Position numbers and translations under genes: made by a program
NCBI GenBank assembly: GCA_022885665.1
Contig: JAGQDJ010000006.1
Coordinates: 310,001-374,000, forward strand
DNA: 64,000 nt
DNA from: Triops longicaudatus
Lineage: Eukaryota > Arthropoda > Branchiopoda > Notostraca > Triopsidae
Direction of reading: 5' to 3'
The notes under the pieces: generated by a model
Databases searched by the model: none
What the model was told of the DNA's origin: nothing
Seen by the model: only the letters and a program-made list of their open reading frames with translations
Part shown: positions 50,101 to 59,130 of the stretch, piece after piece
How the letters are laid out: the number at the start of each line of letters is the position of its first letter
How positions within the stretch are numbered: the first letter of the stretch is position 1

Positions 50101-53100
50101 ACAATCTGTCACTCAATGCCAGGCCAAAGAATCTCCCTCGCCTCGAACACGCGACGATCGGCGCTTTCGGATGAATCACCTAAAAGAATCGCTATAAGAA
50201 GAGGGTTTTCCCACCCCCCAAAGTGATCGTTAAAGCTTTCTTTCTTTGTGTCTTTGTTTCTTTCTACTGCGGATTGCGCTTGGCCAGTAAGCAAAAGAGA
50301 CCATCAATCCTCCTCGCCAATCAAGTAACTGGCTGGAAGAAGCGTTAATTACCAAATTCCATCGAGCTCTGAAAAATATCTCCCGTGTTGGCAATCCAGG
50401 CTTCCACGTACACTACATCGGCCACGAAACTGGGCAGCAAGCATTTCAAAAGCGCGGGGTTGCCCCGTAGCACGAATTCGTCATTCACTCGAGCTTCGTA
50501 TGCTTGGTGAACCACTAATACAAGTCGCAACAGGAATTCAAAAAAGTCCTAACTTGGTCTATTTCAGCGTTTTTTTTTCTGGTTTATTTCCCCCACGAAA
50601 GAAACGAAGGAGGGGAAGAGGTAATTTCCCTATATTTCGCTACACGAAAAAGACCTCAACGATAGCAAACAGCCCCTTGGTCTTTAACTGCCTGCACTCA
50701 ATGCGGTAATACGTTGGGTGATGTCTTTTTCGTTTACCCGTCTTGGTAATGTCGGGTACGACGATCGTTCCTATGTCATCGAGCCAGGCATCGACAATGA
50801 CAAAATCGGCCACAAAACTGGGAATAAGGCATTTCAAGGTAGCGCTGTTGCCCCGCAGTACAATTTCATCGATGACTCGTACCAAATACGCTTGACTGAC
50901 CACTGGAAAAAGGAGACGCAATGCAAACAAAATTTACCCTCTTTCGTGTCACCGGGCATATATGTCGTTCCTTGCGAGTCGATCCACGCTTCGGCGTACA
51001 CAAAATCCGCCACAAAACTCGGGATTTCGCATTTCATTAGCGCACTATTGCCACGAATCACGTATTCGTTGTCTGCTTCTGCTTCGTATGATTGCGTCAC
51101 CACTAGAAACGTTACGGCCAGCCAAAAAGTCACCGTCCCGTTTTTATTTTAGTTCAATTCATTCTTTTTGTACCCTTTAACAACTACCCAACCCCATTCG
51201 TTGCTTGTCGCACGTTATTACCACTAAACCTCACGCTAAGCCTAATCTCAGGAACCCGCCTCGGCATTTGGAAAGGAAACAGAATAGAACCTATTACCCC
51301 AATCGTTGGAGGGGACAATGACGTCACCCATGTCAGAGAGCCAAGCTTCCACGTGTACAAAGTCCGAGACAAACGCCGGAATGGAACATTTCAAGAGAGC
51401 GCTATTGCCCCGTATGACGTATTCCGTGAGTACTTCGGCTGCATAGAGCTGCGTGACCACTAATACATGAGTTAACATATTTTATTCGTTTTTAGTTTCC
51501 TAGTTCCGGTTTGTAATTGCTGCGTTTAAGGGCCAACAGGTCATAATCATGTATATAAAAATGTTGTGTGTAATATCAGCCCCTTCACGACCTTCTCTCC
51601 GTTTTTGTTTCTTCCTAACAGTCCTGCGACAGTAATTCAAAATGGCGTCAACTGCGGACGTTTGTCTTGGGTGGGCGGTTCTTAGTGTGCTTTTTTACCC
51701 TGCGTTGAAGATTGCATCAGAGGAAATTCCTCGGTCACCCCGCCGCCGAAGTCTGCGCTTTGACTGAGCCAGGACGTGACGCTCACAAAGTCGGCCACAA
51801 AACTCGGGATGGAGCACTTGAGCAACGCAGCGTTCCCTCGGATCACGTGCTCATTGTTGACTTCCGTCTGGTAGTTTTGCTGCACGACTGTAAATGGCGT
51901 TGTTGGTGTGTATGAAGTGCTTCATTAAACCGTTCCAACATTAGCATTTAGCGTTAAGAGATAACACGCCCCCCACCCGTGTACGTCCTAATAGCCATCA
52001 TAAATTTGTACTAGCTTAGAAGTCCTCACGTTTCTTCCCTGCCTCTTTTGAACGTCTCAAAGCTTGTCTTTTTGCATAATTCTGTCTGGGTTGGATTTCG
52101 TGGTCCAGGTCGTCATTTCTCGCCCTTGACGTTGCAGACCGTTGGGAATTATTTACCGTAATCGTTCGACGGTAGGAAAGCTTGGCCGTTATCCATGTGC
52201 CAGGATTCCACGGTGACAAAATCGGCCACGAAACTGGGAATGGAGCATTTGACTAAGGCGCTATTGCCCCGGATGACATATTCCAGCATAACGTCCGTTT
52301 GGTAAACTTGCTGAACCACTGCGAAAAGATGGTTGGTGTTTCCAACATTATGCTGTTCATTCAAGCGTTACACCCGAAAACATTAAAATAAGCAATTTTT
52401 CCCCCCCAGTCACAGTAGAACGAGGATGTTCGGCGCGAAGAAATGGACGCACCACGTGGCTTCCGACAAGGCACGGGGAGAACCTATTTTCTGCTAAAAA
52501 TATCTTTTGTCTCTACGTTGCTGGAAAATTCCCTGAGCTAATAAAAATTCTTTGGGGGCGACACGCATTTCGCAGTCTCGCTAATGGGCGCTTGCGGGGC
52601 CTGAAGAGTTAATTACCGTAATCGGTCGTTGAAGTATAGGCGTCGCCTTGGTCGGTGTACCAAGAGTCAACTAGTAAGAAATCCGCTACGTAAGACGGGA
52701 ATTGGCATTTGAAGAGGGCAGCATTTCCCCGAATCACGTATTCCTTGTTCACGTCCACGTCATACGACTGACTCACAACTGTAAAATAAAATGTTCTTTT
52801 CACATTTGCACTGGACTGAAAAGAATCCATGTTTGAGAATCCCAGGGACCTGAAAAGAAGTCAAAGAACGCTAAACCTAAGCTGTATACCCTAAGCTTTT
52901 TGTCTGGATGAATGTTTCCACATAAGGGAGATTTGCGCGAGGCACGTGTAGGTTGAGCTGTTGGGTCATTACCATAGGAGTAAGTAGTAGGGGGAACGAG
53001 TAGGTCTTCCCCGTGAAACCAGGCATCTACGGTCACAAAATCGGCCACGTACGACGGAATGTGACATTTGATGAGGGCTGCATTACCGCGAATCACGTAT

Positions 53101-56100
53101 TCTTCGTACACGTGTGCCGAGTACGCTTGGCTCACCACTAGTATAGATGCCAATTCGCATTTGAAGTTTTCGTGTGTTGCTCAATTCTTGGTTCTTTTCT
53201 CGGCTCATTCTGGCTTTATTTGAAAAAAGTCGGGGACAACAGGCAAAGCGGATGCTGTCCATTAAGAGGACGACCCTACAATTGGCTGGCTACTGGCTAT
53301 TATCGCGCGGTCGTCAGAATAGTCTCCGGAGAGAGGCGTGTTTTTATGTCCTTTAATTCTTAAAGCTCTCCCCCCCCCCTTCCCCCCCCTTTTCTTCGTG
53401 GTGTTCATTAACATAGTGTCCCCAACGACCCCTCCCAACATTAATTAGTGAAGAGCAGGTTACCTTACATTTCAAACCCACTTCTTAATGAAAATGTCTC
53501 CATGAATCGGTTTGCGAAACGCAATGTTTAAACCTTAGTTGAAGTCAAACAACAGCCAACACGTGCAAGATCTACTTTGAATGCGTTTCCTTTTTTCAAA
53601 CGTCTAAAAATCTGCTCAATTTCGCTTCGTTGCTCATTTTTTTCTAGCCAAGTCGAAATAATGCAAAATAAGACTACAAAGGAAATGGAAAAATAATACT
53701 TTATTTGAGATTTTGAATTTTATTTAAGAGCCTTGCAGTATTTTTTGTTGTATTGCAATGTATTTTGAAATTGGCGTTATTTTGTATTACACTAAATGCT
53801 ACAAAAAGAAGTAGTTAAAGAAACAACAGATGTGATCCAATTCAAACTACTAAAAAATTCAAATCTCTTTTCCTTCCGGAAACTTACGTAGAAGGTTTCG
53901 TCTATCGTCGATGTCGTATATTTTAATATAGTCTTTGCTTCGATGTAAAGAAGTTCGTTCATTATTTATTGCATATTTTCTTAAAATTATTTACCTATTT
54001 TTTACATTTACCTTTTCTTGCTAATACTACTTTAGATTTTCAATTTGGCCTTCTATTACATTTATTTCCATTACATTTATGTTTCGTTCTCTTTGAGATT
54101 GCTTTTAACTATTTTTGTTTAAGTAATTTCTTTTAATTTTATTGCTTTTTATTTACCTATTAAGTACTTTATTTTCTACTACTATTACTATGTTTTGTTG
54201 CTTTTACCGGGGTTTTTATTTTGATACGGTTTATGTTTACAATTTTTACTGCATTGGCTGTCTGCGAGTTTTTCCTCGGGCTAAGATGTAAGGTAACCGC
54301 TCTCGTTTCTTTTTTGAATAAATAATGAATTCAAGAACAAAGAAAGAATGCTAGTTTACCTGCACGCACGTGGACGTCGCGAGATAAAATGGTACCAGCC
54401 GAGTTCTTAGCCATGCAACGATACACTTGGGCGTGGACTTCTTGGCGATAATCTTCGGCGCGGAAGGGCGGGAATACCAAGCTTCCTGACGTTTGAACCT
54501 ACATATCCCCACACAACAACAGATCACGTAATTAATTCGACCGTTGCTCATTGGCAAACTTATCTCAAACCATTAATTTACGACTTATGTGATTAGACTT
54601 TGCTTTCTTCCCACTTACACTTCAAAGCTTTACAAGCACTCGCAGATGAGTCAAGATAACCCCGAAGCACCCCCAAAAAAGGAAAGTCAATTTAGAAAAG
54701 AAAATGAAGGATGTTCTTTTATAGCTCAACACAAGTGAAATTTCCATGAAGGTCTCTTCATCGGTCGAAAGAAAGGCGAGGCCCAACCCTTACGCTTTTT
54801 ATTGCAGCTTCCTTCTACTCTGCACTTGTTTTCCCATACATCAACTGTTTTCCACATGAAATGCAAATCCTTTTCAAAGTCCTGCTCTTTTTAAGTGAAA
54901 TTCCAGTCGGAAAGAAGAGCTTTATACAGTTTTGTACTCCATTACCTGTCGCAAGCCAGGAACATCCGTGACAGGATTGCCGTCCAATCGTACCCAAACG
55001 ACTTCCGGTCGGGGATTCCCAGTCGCTGCACACTCAATGACAGTTCCCGTAGTATTGGAGAAATCGATGCGATTCGGCGGTTCACGTAAAAATACAGGTC
55101 CGGAGAGCGATTCATCGGCCCAGATGCCTAAAACGGAAAGAGAAAACATACAAATTAGTGCCTCACGCTTTTATCAACCCTCGTTCTCTTAGCTTCCTCC
55201 CAACTCTCTCACTCCACTTTCAATTGATCACCATTTCTGCTTTCACACTTCATCTCTCCTTTATTACTCCAAACAAAACTTAATGACGCATGCAAGAGTC
55301 ATTTCCCCCTCTCACTCGCATACTAAAAAGCGTCCTTGAAGGTAACTAAGTACAATTGTAAACGAAAGAAATACAAATCTACACCTAAGACGTTTCCTTT
55401 TTTAAACCACAGATAAAATCCGTTACAATCCTGAGGTATCTTAGCCCGCATCTTCAGTTCTACCTTAAGCAACATTATCCACCTGGCTTGGTCTCTTTTC
55501 ACGAAGACACCTGCCTTCCGAGAATGTAGCGTACTTCAAAACAGAAAAAAAGGTATCTACCAACGGTCCACAGCTGCCTTCATCCGTCCCCTAAAACCGG
55601 TTTTCTGATTTCAGGACAGAAGCAGCTGCTTTCTTGAAACAACGTTTATCACGTTTATCTTAACGTATTCTCCCTTACTCACCGCGCCGTGACAAAATCT
55701 CTGCGTCCCACTGACCAGCCTACACAGTGGACCAGTGACATAACAAAACGACCTGGCTCTCGTTTTCGTTGCGTGGGACGTACCACAGTGACACAACCGT
55801 TAAAAAATGAATTCGTGGGATTTTTAGTATGGTCATAAAGCCGTCATGCCATCGCTGCAAAAGTAAGAGGTGGAAACGTGAATGAACATTTCCAGAGACC
55901 GTTTGTTTTTAATAGACTTTTTACGCAAATAGCATTTCGCGATTTTTTAGTTTGTTTTTATATTTATTTTTCTTGCTTTGCCCTGAGACTCCTAGTCTCT
56001 TCACGCGTAGTTCATTTTAGGATTTTTGGACTCAAGCCATGTAGTATTTTGTCTTCCGTTCGTGGACTGTAATGAGGGAAGTGAAGCTAAACGTAGGGGT

Positions 56101-59100
56101 TAGCGCCTGTTTGATTGTACGGCGCAGCCTTTCCCATGCGAACGTTTTCAGCGAACGCTTATGCGGTCTGATAGCTTTCCCCGTTGTTAAATTTCTTAAC
56201 TGCTCCTTGTCTGCTCCATAATTTCAACAAGGTAAAGTTTACAGGGTGCCAAATAGGGTGTGAATACATATTTCTCACGCTCCTTTACTCGCTCTTACAC
56301 TTTTCCGTGTCTCGTTTCTCCACCAACCACGAAAACCTATCCCGCTTAGAAAAGCTTCACAGACCCCCAGCAGGCTTCTCAGCTACAAAGAATACTATCA
56401 CGCACTGTACTGTGCAGGATATACCTAAAAAAAAAAACAACCCCAAAAATCCCACATAAACAATCGCAAGGCCAATTTCGAGTCTTAAAAAGCATAGCTA
56501 CGACGTTAACATAACCCGGGCCTTTGGCGATAATTGAGTTGGTTTGTTCCAAACCTTTTTTTTTTTTAGTTATAATGAAACTAAAATAGTGCGGTATGGG
56601 AGGCTCGGAAGCACTAAAAACGCTCCCTAGGCAAACCACCGGAAATCTGCACTTTTATCCTGCTTATAGCAATTGTCTCAAGGCTAACTTGCACTTGTCA
56701 TACTCATTAGCGTTTACGGTGGAGCATCAACCCAGAAGCACACATAGGGTATCCCACCAAACACGCGTCCACGCATGTCATGGCGCTCTGGACACGCTAC
56801 TGCTTTACAACAGTATCCTGGGATTTCGATTACTCGTGATGACGTAACGCTCCTCAAATACTATCCAACACAAAGCCGCTAAATACTGTACAGGCCGAAG
56901 GTTCCCAAGTGTTCTTTGCCTCTTTTTCCTACGCATCAGTTGTTCCACTGTCAACATGTCAGACGCAAAAACCCGTTGCGTGCTATTCCCTGTAGCCAGC
57001 CACGCAACTTCACATTGTCGATATGGAAGAGCATCTCCATCTGTTTGGGGTTCTCTCTCAAGGGCTTGGAAACGGGGAAAAGTGTTACGTTTCAAACACA
57101 TGCTTGTCTTACAACGGTTAAATTTGATATCTTGGCGTGGCATTTAAAACTTGCAGGAACCCAGTTCTTCCAAGTTCCTTCGCCACTGCTCAACAATGAA
57201 TGTCAATAGCGGGGTTCCAGCCCTTCTACCCTCGGTGTAATGTTGTGTCTACCATTGCTCTGATCGATCGCTCTGCGTACGACTACGACGGCGTTCTTCG
57301 GTGTTGGGGGAGTATATATAGCGTTAGACAAAAGAGAAAAACGGGGTCGGGGGGAAGGACTCGATCTATGAATCACGAAGCTTCTCCACCCAGGGAGCAA
57401 CACCACATTCGAATACTTTAAAAAAAAAAACTAATAAAAATACTAAGATAAATAACTTCCTGTACGATCCGAAAATTTTACAAAATTCGTCGTTAGTCTT
57501 TTGCCTCCTGGAAAAAAAAAGAGAAATTCTTGCGCTGTGCCACAATGTTAAAGCACTAATTCAAATACCTATGGGAACTTTCCCATGTTTGACGCTCTGT
57601 TGCTAATCTTCACTAAGATGAACATCCCCGACAAAAGAATCATTTTCCTTGCTAATGAACTGTTTCTCAGTCAGGAATAGGCCAAAGAGACTGCCCTGAC
57701 AAACGATCTGTACCATTTCGGAGAAAGACTTTTAATTTAATGCTTCCCACTCAAGATCTTAACCATCCTAACCTGCTACCTGGCTGAAAAACGTTGGTAA
57801 TGACCTTCTTGGCAACGACACTTGATTTTTTGCCCCCCAACACGGCAAAATTAAAAAGACAGTTCAAGACAAAACATTCAAGGACTTCATTAGCTTCAAC
57901 TCTTCACAGGGCGGCCGACTTTGCAAGTCATCAGACGCATCACATCTCACAGAAAACTGTTTTTCCTGGCCAGACAAGAGGCCTATACTTGACATCACAA
58001 AAGAAACGGTGAAGAAGGCAGGGGTGCCTTTATGCCTTTGATAACCAGAAACAACATTCTCCCTTTTTCCCCAATCCATCTACCTATATTGTTATATGCG
58101 CCCTGTTTCCTTGTCGCTGACCAGCTGACAGACTACCCCTAGATGCACAGGAGATTCTAAAGAGGGTGAACTTTCTCGCCGCCCTTTAAGAACCTTATAG
58201 CCTTTCCAAGTGACCGGAAATCAGGACTAAAGTGGAGGAAGGGGGCGTCGAAATATCAGCGGTCGGATAGTATCGCGCTATGCGTACTAATGATGATGAA
58301 TATGGCGAAAAAAGGAAAAAGCCATATACGGGGGTTTCCATACAACGGGTTATGTCTCCCGATCGAGATAAAATTAGACTGAGTGATTGCGAGTAAGTCA
58401 CGGCACGACATATGTGTCAAAGGGGACTAACGGTCCCACTTGAGAACGTTTCCAAATGTGGGAGTTGGGAGAGGAGGGTGGAAGGATTTCGGTACGTTGA
58501 AGACGGCATTGGCTATGCTAGAATGAGCGAAAGAGACCATCTGGTTCGAAACGTTGTAATAAGCCCCCCAGTCAGACGCGAAAAGGCGCAGGAAATGTTT
58601 CATCAACACGATTCTTAACAGCAGTCTAAAGTGGACCTGTTGCCATAAGTCAAATGCGAGAAATTGGTTTGCGCAAAAGTTTGCACGATGTTGCGGCCAT
58701 TGTTACTTGACAGGCACCCCGAATGGAGCCGTGACACAATGGGGAAAGTATGAATGATCTCAGTGACGTCTTTCTGCGGTTTTCGCTGGGAAAATTAACG
58801 CCCGACACATGAAATTTTCGAGCAGAGGCGTGCAAGGCCAGAGTTTAGTAATTCCGACTGGGTTAAAAACGTTGAAAGCAGCCGCATATGAGCCATCATT
58901 GCATTAAAAAAAAGGTTTTTGGCCGATGATTTGCTTTACGGGAGAAAAGAGGGTTCGGAAAACAGCGAAGGTTAGTTGTCATGTTCAATCATATTACCTT
59001 GGATGGTTAGAAGGACGAGAGTAAAGGCCAGGGCGGTGTGAATACCGCCACGTGCAAACGAAAGTGCGGAGGATCCGCGTAATCCACGAGATGTATAAGA

Positions 59101-59130
59101 CGACGCCATCATGGCGTCCGCACCACCCAT
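21263..59130 (-). CDS. Dscam: hypervariable Down syndrome cell adhesion molecule (Dscam)
   Basis: Complete coding region of the arthropod hypervariable Dscam, a single-pass homophilic cell-surface receptor used in neuronal self-recognition and, in insects and crustaceans, implicated in haemocyte immunity. Order: signal peptide, Ig1-Ig9, FN1-FN4, Ig10, FN5-FN6, one TM helix, cytoplasmic tail. There are 29 constant coding exons plus three arrays of mutually exclusive exons (Ig2 first half x9, Ig3 first half x27 intact, Ig7 x23 intact). Choosing one exon per array, all phases agree and the frame closes to about 1,994 aa, close to the ~2,000 aa of insect Dscam1. All array members share length modulo 3 and splice phase, so each can be swapped in. 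I found one TM exon only, whereas insects have two alternatives. Constant exons are given in separate entries. Confidence 0.97.
22403..22464. repeat. short tandem repeat in a Dscam intron
   Basis: Two units of about 26 bp (TGTAAGAAACACATGTATAT, TGTAAGAAATACATGTATAT) plus a partial third (CTGTATATACGAT), in the intron between the tail exons at 22520 and 22273. Confidence 0.7.
23780..23941 (-). CDS. Dscam: Dscam transmembrane exon
   Basis: Encodes a short juxtamembrane stretch (GTIAPAREMSDKDNPLL), one hydrophobic helix (LNLVVPVAAALLVIIAAIVV then ICVL) and a basic stop-transfer (KGRDNRGK). Phase is 1 at both ends. Insects choose between two TM exons; the introns on both sides here (63 bp to the FN6 exon, 243 bp to the first tail exon) contain no second TM-like exon. 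Confidence 0.93.
24004..25020 (-). CDS. Dscam: Dscam Ig10, FN5 and FN6 exons
   Basis: Exons 24519-25020, 24280-24456 and 24004-24170. The first starts VPAKIASFDDAFTVTYKEDV and encodes the Ig10 domain between the FNIII repeats, with CQAVGAPMP and DDAGEYTCLVENMYG supplying its two cysteines. It then enters FN5 (HAPPHPPQLSLTSTTTN). The next exon finishes FN5 and begins FN6 (FIEASANSVTLHLSSW). The third finishes FN6 (DLNPATWYNVKVTAHNNAG). An Ig domain after four FNIII repeats is diagnostic of the Dscam family. Confidence 0.95.
25077..26715 (-). CDS. Dscam: Dscam FN1-FN4 exons
   Basis: Six exons: 26584-26715, 26068-26455, 25733-25974, 25516-25671, 25299-25429, 25077-25233. They encode four fibronectin type III repeats. 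FN1 starts EPPEVPYGVKVLDKSGRSVQ; FN2 starts EEAPSGPPRSVKVEAADPH; FN3 starts GEGQPEQPPQDVTCTTLTSQ; FN4 starts VPGPPSAVKALLMSPDS. Conserved core Trp (LSWSAPYDG, FWKPPTREQW, VSWVSPPL, VSWKMPESPNG) and YxF/YxV strand F positions are present. The exon at 25299-25429 must use the second of two adjacent donors (GGT|GTAAGT) to keep frame. Confidence 0.94.
26785..27194 (-). CDS. Dscam: Dscam Ig9 exons
   Basis: Exons 27047-27194 and 26785-26933. They encode APPQFEIKFKNQTARRGEP, a Cys in VLQCEAKGEKP, the core Trp in ILWNMN, and the second Cys in DSALFTCVATNAFG. Phase joins TR|Y across the intron. Confidence 0.94.
27251..27627 (-). CDS. Dscam: Dscam Ig8 exons
   Basis: Exons 27505-27627 and 27251-27424, the first constant exons after the Ig7 array. 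Ig8 starts VPPRWIIEPANKAFAQGSD, with Cys in IECKADGFPKP, Trp in VSWKR and the second Cys in EGYYLCEATNGIGAG. The acceptor phase (1) matches the donor phase of every Ig7 variant. Confidence 0.95.
27628..28461. other. intron between the Ig7 array and constant Ig8 exon
   Basis: 834 bp without coding sequence. It contains the Ig7 docking element at 28225-28240 and long AT-rich and polypyrimidine stretches (27730-27850). No further Ig7 exon was found in it. Confidence 0.75.
28225..28240 (-). promoter_or_regulatory. putative docking element for Ig7 exon choice
   Basis: Reads TGCCGAGCGTCTCTCC in the pre-mRNA. This is the exact reverse complement of the core of a short element repeated after most Ig7 variants (pre-mRNA GAGAGACGCTCGG). 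It lies 222 bases downstream of the last Ig7 exon and about 600 upstream of the constant Ig8 exon. That position matches the docking site described for the insect exon 9 cluster, where selector elements downstream of each variant compete to pair with one docking site. No experiment is visible in the sequence; the match and its location are the evidence. Confidence 0.82.
28462..39344 (-). CDS. Dscam: Dscam Ig7 variable exon array (23 intact exons)
   Basis: Mutually exclusive exons, each a whole Ig7 domain of 285-297 nt, phase 1 at both ends. In gene order: v1 39060-39344, v2 38492-38782, v3 37951-38235, v4 37487-37774, v5 37063-37350, v6 36657-36944, v7 36235-36522, v8 35687-35974, v9 35268-35555, v10 34689-34976, v11 34279-34566, v12 33833-34120, v13 33420-33707, v14 32929-33216, (two relics), v15 31885-32172, v16 31532-31819, v17 31125-31409, v18 30724-31011, v19 30316-30603, v20 29829-30116, v21 29359-29646, v22 28954-29241, v23 28462-28758. 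The core pattern is VPPxIxPFSFGxE, QCxVxEGDTPLDIxWTF, and HSGxYTCxAKNxAG, with both Ig cysteines in all intact members. v4-v14 are very alike; v1-v3 and v23 are the most divergent. Equivalent to Drosophila exon 9 and Daphnia exon 11. Confidence 0.95.
32308..32568 (-). pseudogene. degenerate Ig7 variant exon
   Basis: Clear similarity to Ig7 exons at both ends: VPPKISFGEEPFTAGIPAQ at the start, and IDSVAAARSGSYTCRAKN at the end. The middle is ruined. It lacks the three-residue LPF segment, has a further deletion where GDTPLDI should be, and then runs out of frame with stops (TAG, TAA). Splice sites are still recognisable (acceptor AG; donor GTTAGT). Its 261 nt compares with 288 in neighbours. 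If used, it would truncate the protein. Confidence 0.88.
32690..32732 (-). pseudogene. fragment of a lost Ig7 variant exon
   Basis: An acceptor followed by VPSRVLPISFGDEH, the normal beginning of an Ig7 exon, then similarity stops after about 15 residues. The remaining ~240 nt of the exon are absent. It lies between the degenerate exon (32308-32568) and v14, so two neighbouring variants have decayed here. Confidence 0.75.
35067..35147. repeat. (AAT)n microsatellite in the Ig7 array
   Basis: About 27 AAT units in the intron between Ig7 v9 and v10. On the minus strand it is a poly-isoleucine frame, which is not coding. Confidence 0.95.
39520..40555 (-). CDS. Dscam: Dscam Ig4-Ig6 constant exons
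   Basis: Four exons: 40301-40555, 40074-40218, 39745-40007, 39520-39681. Ig4 is one exon (IEPQVQTVDFARPATLTCN, then GMYQCFVRND). Ig5 spans the next two (PPEFTSTFTERTLQPGPS; GMYKCVATSKVGTADHAARL). Ig6 begins in 39745-40007 (VYGIPYVRPMDKLAVVAGEN; CPVAGYPIDSISWERG) and ends in 39520-39681 (QVFPNGTLIVENVQRALDQG; TYTCVAKNAQGFSAKSSLEV). These match insect Dscam1 closely. The last donor is phase 1, as needed for all Ig7 variants. Confidence 0.94.
40641..40822 (-). CDS. Dscam: Dscam exon completing Ig3
   Basis: Constant exon after the exon 6 array. It encodes WYKFIDGSTTKQPVKLDERV and DDSGKYLCVVNNSVGGESVE, giving the core Trp and second Cys of Ig3. Its first base completes the split Arg codon (AG|G) of the variable exons, or GG|G after one variant. 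Confidence 0.95.
40972..48921 (-). CDS. Dscam: Dscam exon 6 array, Ig3 first half (27 intact exons)
   Basis: Mutually exclusive exons of 118-133 nt (all 1 modulo 3), entering at phase 1 and leaving at phase 2. Typical form: EPVGSxxPRF...LLCQAQGYPVPTFR. In gene order: 48798-48921, 48514-48631, 48242-48359, 47961-48084, 47641-47764, 47432-47555, 47225-47348, 46975-47098, 46796-46919, (relic 46551-46667), 46343-46466, 46130-46253, 45887-46010, 45646-45769, 45184-45307, 44573-44696, 44325-44454, 44135-44264, 43695-43827, 43430-43559, 43181-43298, 42942-43071, 42665-42794, 42414-42534, 42059-42179, 41719-41839, 41404-41524, 40972-41092. Each supplies the first Cys of Ig3. Donors are mostly AG|GTA; 42414-42534 (GTCGGG) and 40972-41092 (GTCGGT) are weak. 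Variants in 43.4-44.5 kb form a longer subgroup ending (T/V)(I/V/T)R. Confidence 0.95.
44981..45060. repeat. (TTTA)n / poly-T low-complexity tract
   Basis: A run of T, then TTTA units, in the intron between exon 6 variants at 44696 and 45184. This unusually long inter-variant gap (about 490 bp) has no extra exon. Confidence 0.9.
46551..46667 (-). pseudogene. degenerate Dscam exon 6 variant
   Basis: Similar to exon 6 variants at the start (MGSARPKLAADAEVVRVEKA) and end (codons for GYPVPKFR can be traced), but dead. The acceptor AG before the expected AACC has been lost (TTTGCCC). The donor GT is changed to AT (TTCAG|ATACAC). About 7 nt are missing against the standard 124, and TAG stops follow in frame after AVRHP. 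It lies between two intact variants with normal spacing. Confidence 0.88.
49077..49115 (-). promoter_or_regulatory. putative docking element for exon 6 choice
   Basis: It lies in the intron between constant exon 5 (49297-49446) and the first exon 6 variant (48798-48921), the place where the single docking site is found in insect Dscam. Pre-mRNA core: GTTGGGATAGGGTACCCCTG. Its reverse complement recurs with good agreement upstream of many exon 6 variants. Read on the plus strand it also looks like the 3' end of an exon 6 variant (coding GYPIPTFR), so an origin from an inverted exon end is possible. Confidence 0.78.
49297..49446 (-). CDS. Dscam: Dscam exon 5, Ig2 second half
   Basis: Constant exon of 150 nt: DGKYLVLPSGELHIRDVGPD, DGYKSYRCRTKHRLTGETRL, SATAGRLVITG. 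It provides the second Cys of Ig2. Phase 1 at both ends, compatible with all exon 4 variants before it and all exon 6 variants after it. Confidence 0.95.
49722..49812 (-). other. three clustered splice-acceptor-like motifs
   Basis: In the intron between the last exon 4 variant and exon 5, the pre-mRNA has three copies of a polypyrimidine-AG motif within 90 bases: TTTATTTCCTTTCAGGA, GTTTCTCTTTCAGGC and TATTTCTTTTCAGGC (plus positions about 49799-49812, 49751-49766 and 49724-49738). Each looks stronger than many real acceptors here. No coding exon follows them. They could be decoy acceptors or remnants of duplicated acceptors. Confidence 0.5.
49896..53137 (-). CDS. Dscam: Dscam exon 4 array, Ig2 first half (9 exons)
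   Basis: Mutually exclusive exons, phase 1 at both ends: 52973-53137, 52617-52778, 52157-52318, 51699-51887, 51298-51459, 50938-51102, 50738-50902, 50353-50514, 49896-50057. Typical form: VVSQAYxAxVxxEYVIRGNS, ALxKCxIPSFVADFVxVxAW, then a variable tail ending in Gly. Each supplies the first Cys and core Trp of Ig2. Eight are 162-165 nt. The fourth (51699-51887) is 189 nt with a Gly-rich extra segment (ADFGGGVTEEFPLMQSSTQG). Equivalent to the Drosophila exon 4 cluster of 12 and the Daphnia exon 4 cluster. I could not identify a docking/selector pair for this array by eye. Confidence 0.95.
53138..54359. other. intron between Dscam exon 3 and the exon 4 array
   Basis: 1.2 kb, strongly AT-rich in its upstream half (53.6-54.3 kb), with a C-run near 53370-53390. 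No further exon 4 variant was found. Confidence 0.75.
54360..55127 (-). CDS. Dscam: Dscam exons 2 and 3 (Ig1)
   Basis: Exon 2 (54946-55127) encodes GIWADESLSGPVFLREPPNR, IDFSNTTGTVIECAATGNPR and the core Trp in EVVWVRLDGNP. Exon 3 (54360-54498) encodes VQTSGSLVFPPFRAEDYRQE and QVYRCMAKNSAGTILSRDVH. Together they form Ig1 with its two cysteines. Residues GPVFLREPP and CMAKNSAGTILSRDV are close to insect Dscam1. Confidence 0.95.
55128..58997. other. first Dscam intron
   Basis: 3.9 kb between the signal-peptide exon and Ig1. The splice sites at both ends are good. I see no coding exon inside it; a TATATATA stretch near 57314 and scattered low-complexity runs have no clear meaning. Confidence 0.7.
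58998..59130 (-). CDS. Dscam: Dscam exon 1, signal peptide
   Basis: Starts at ATG 59130: MGGADAMMASSYTSRGLRGS, then a hydrophobic core near the exon end (HTALAFTLVLLTIQG), followed by donor CAAG|GTAATA. Two in-frame Met codons follow at residues 7-8, so the exact start could be slightly later. The exon ends in phase 1, matching exon 2 (G|GC ATC TGG), and 133 + 182 nt gives a whole number of codons at the end of exon 2. A long N-region before the hydrophobic core is unusual but not disqualifying. The alternative frame over the same stretch has no hydrophobic segment. Confidence 0.82.

Noticed and set aside
28462..53137. Assigning the locus to Daphnia pulex or D. magna
   Set aside because: Array sizes and the number of constant exons between arrays differ from what I recall of those species, and no species-specific mark can be read without a search.
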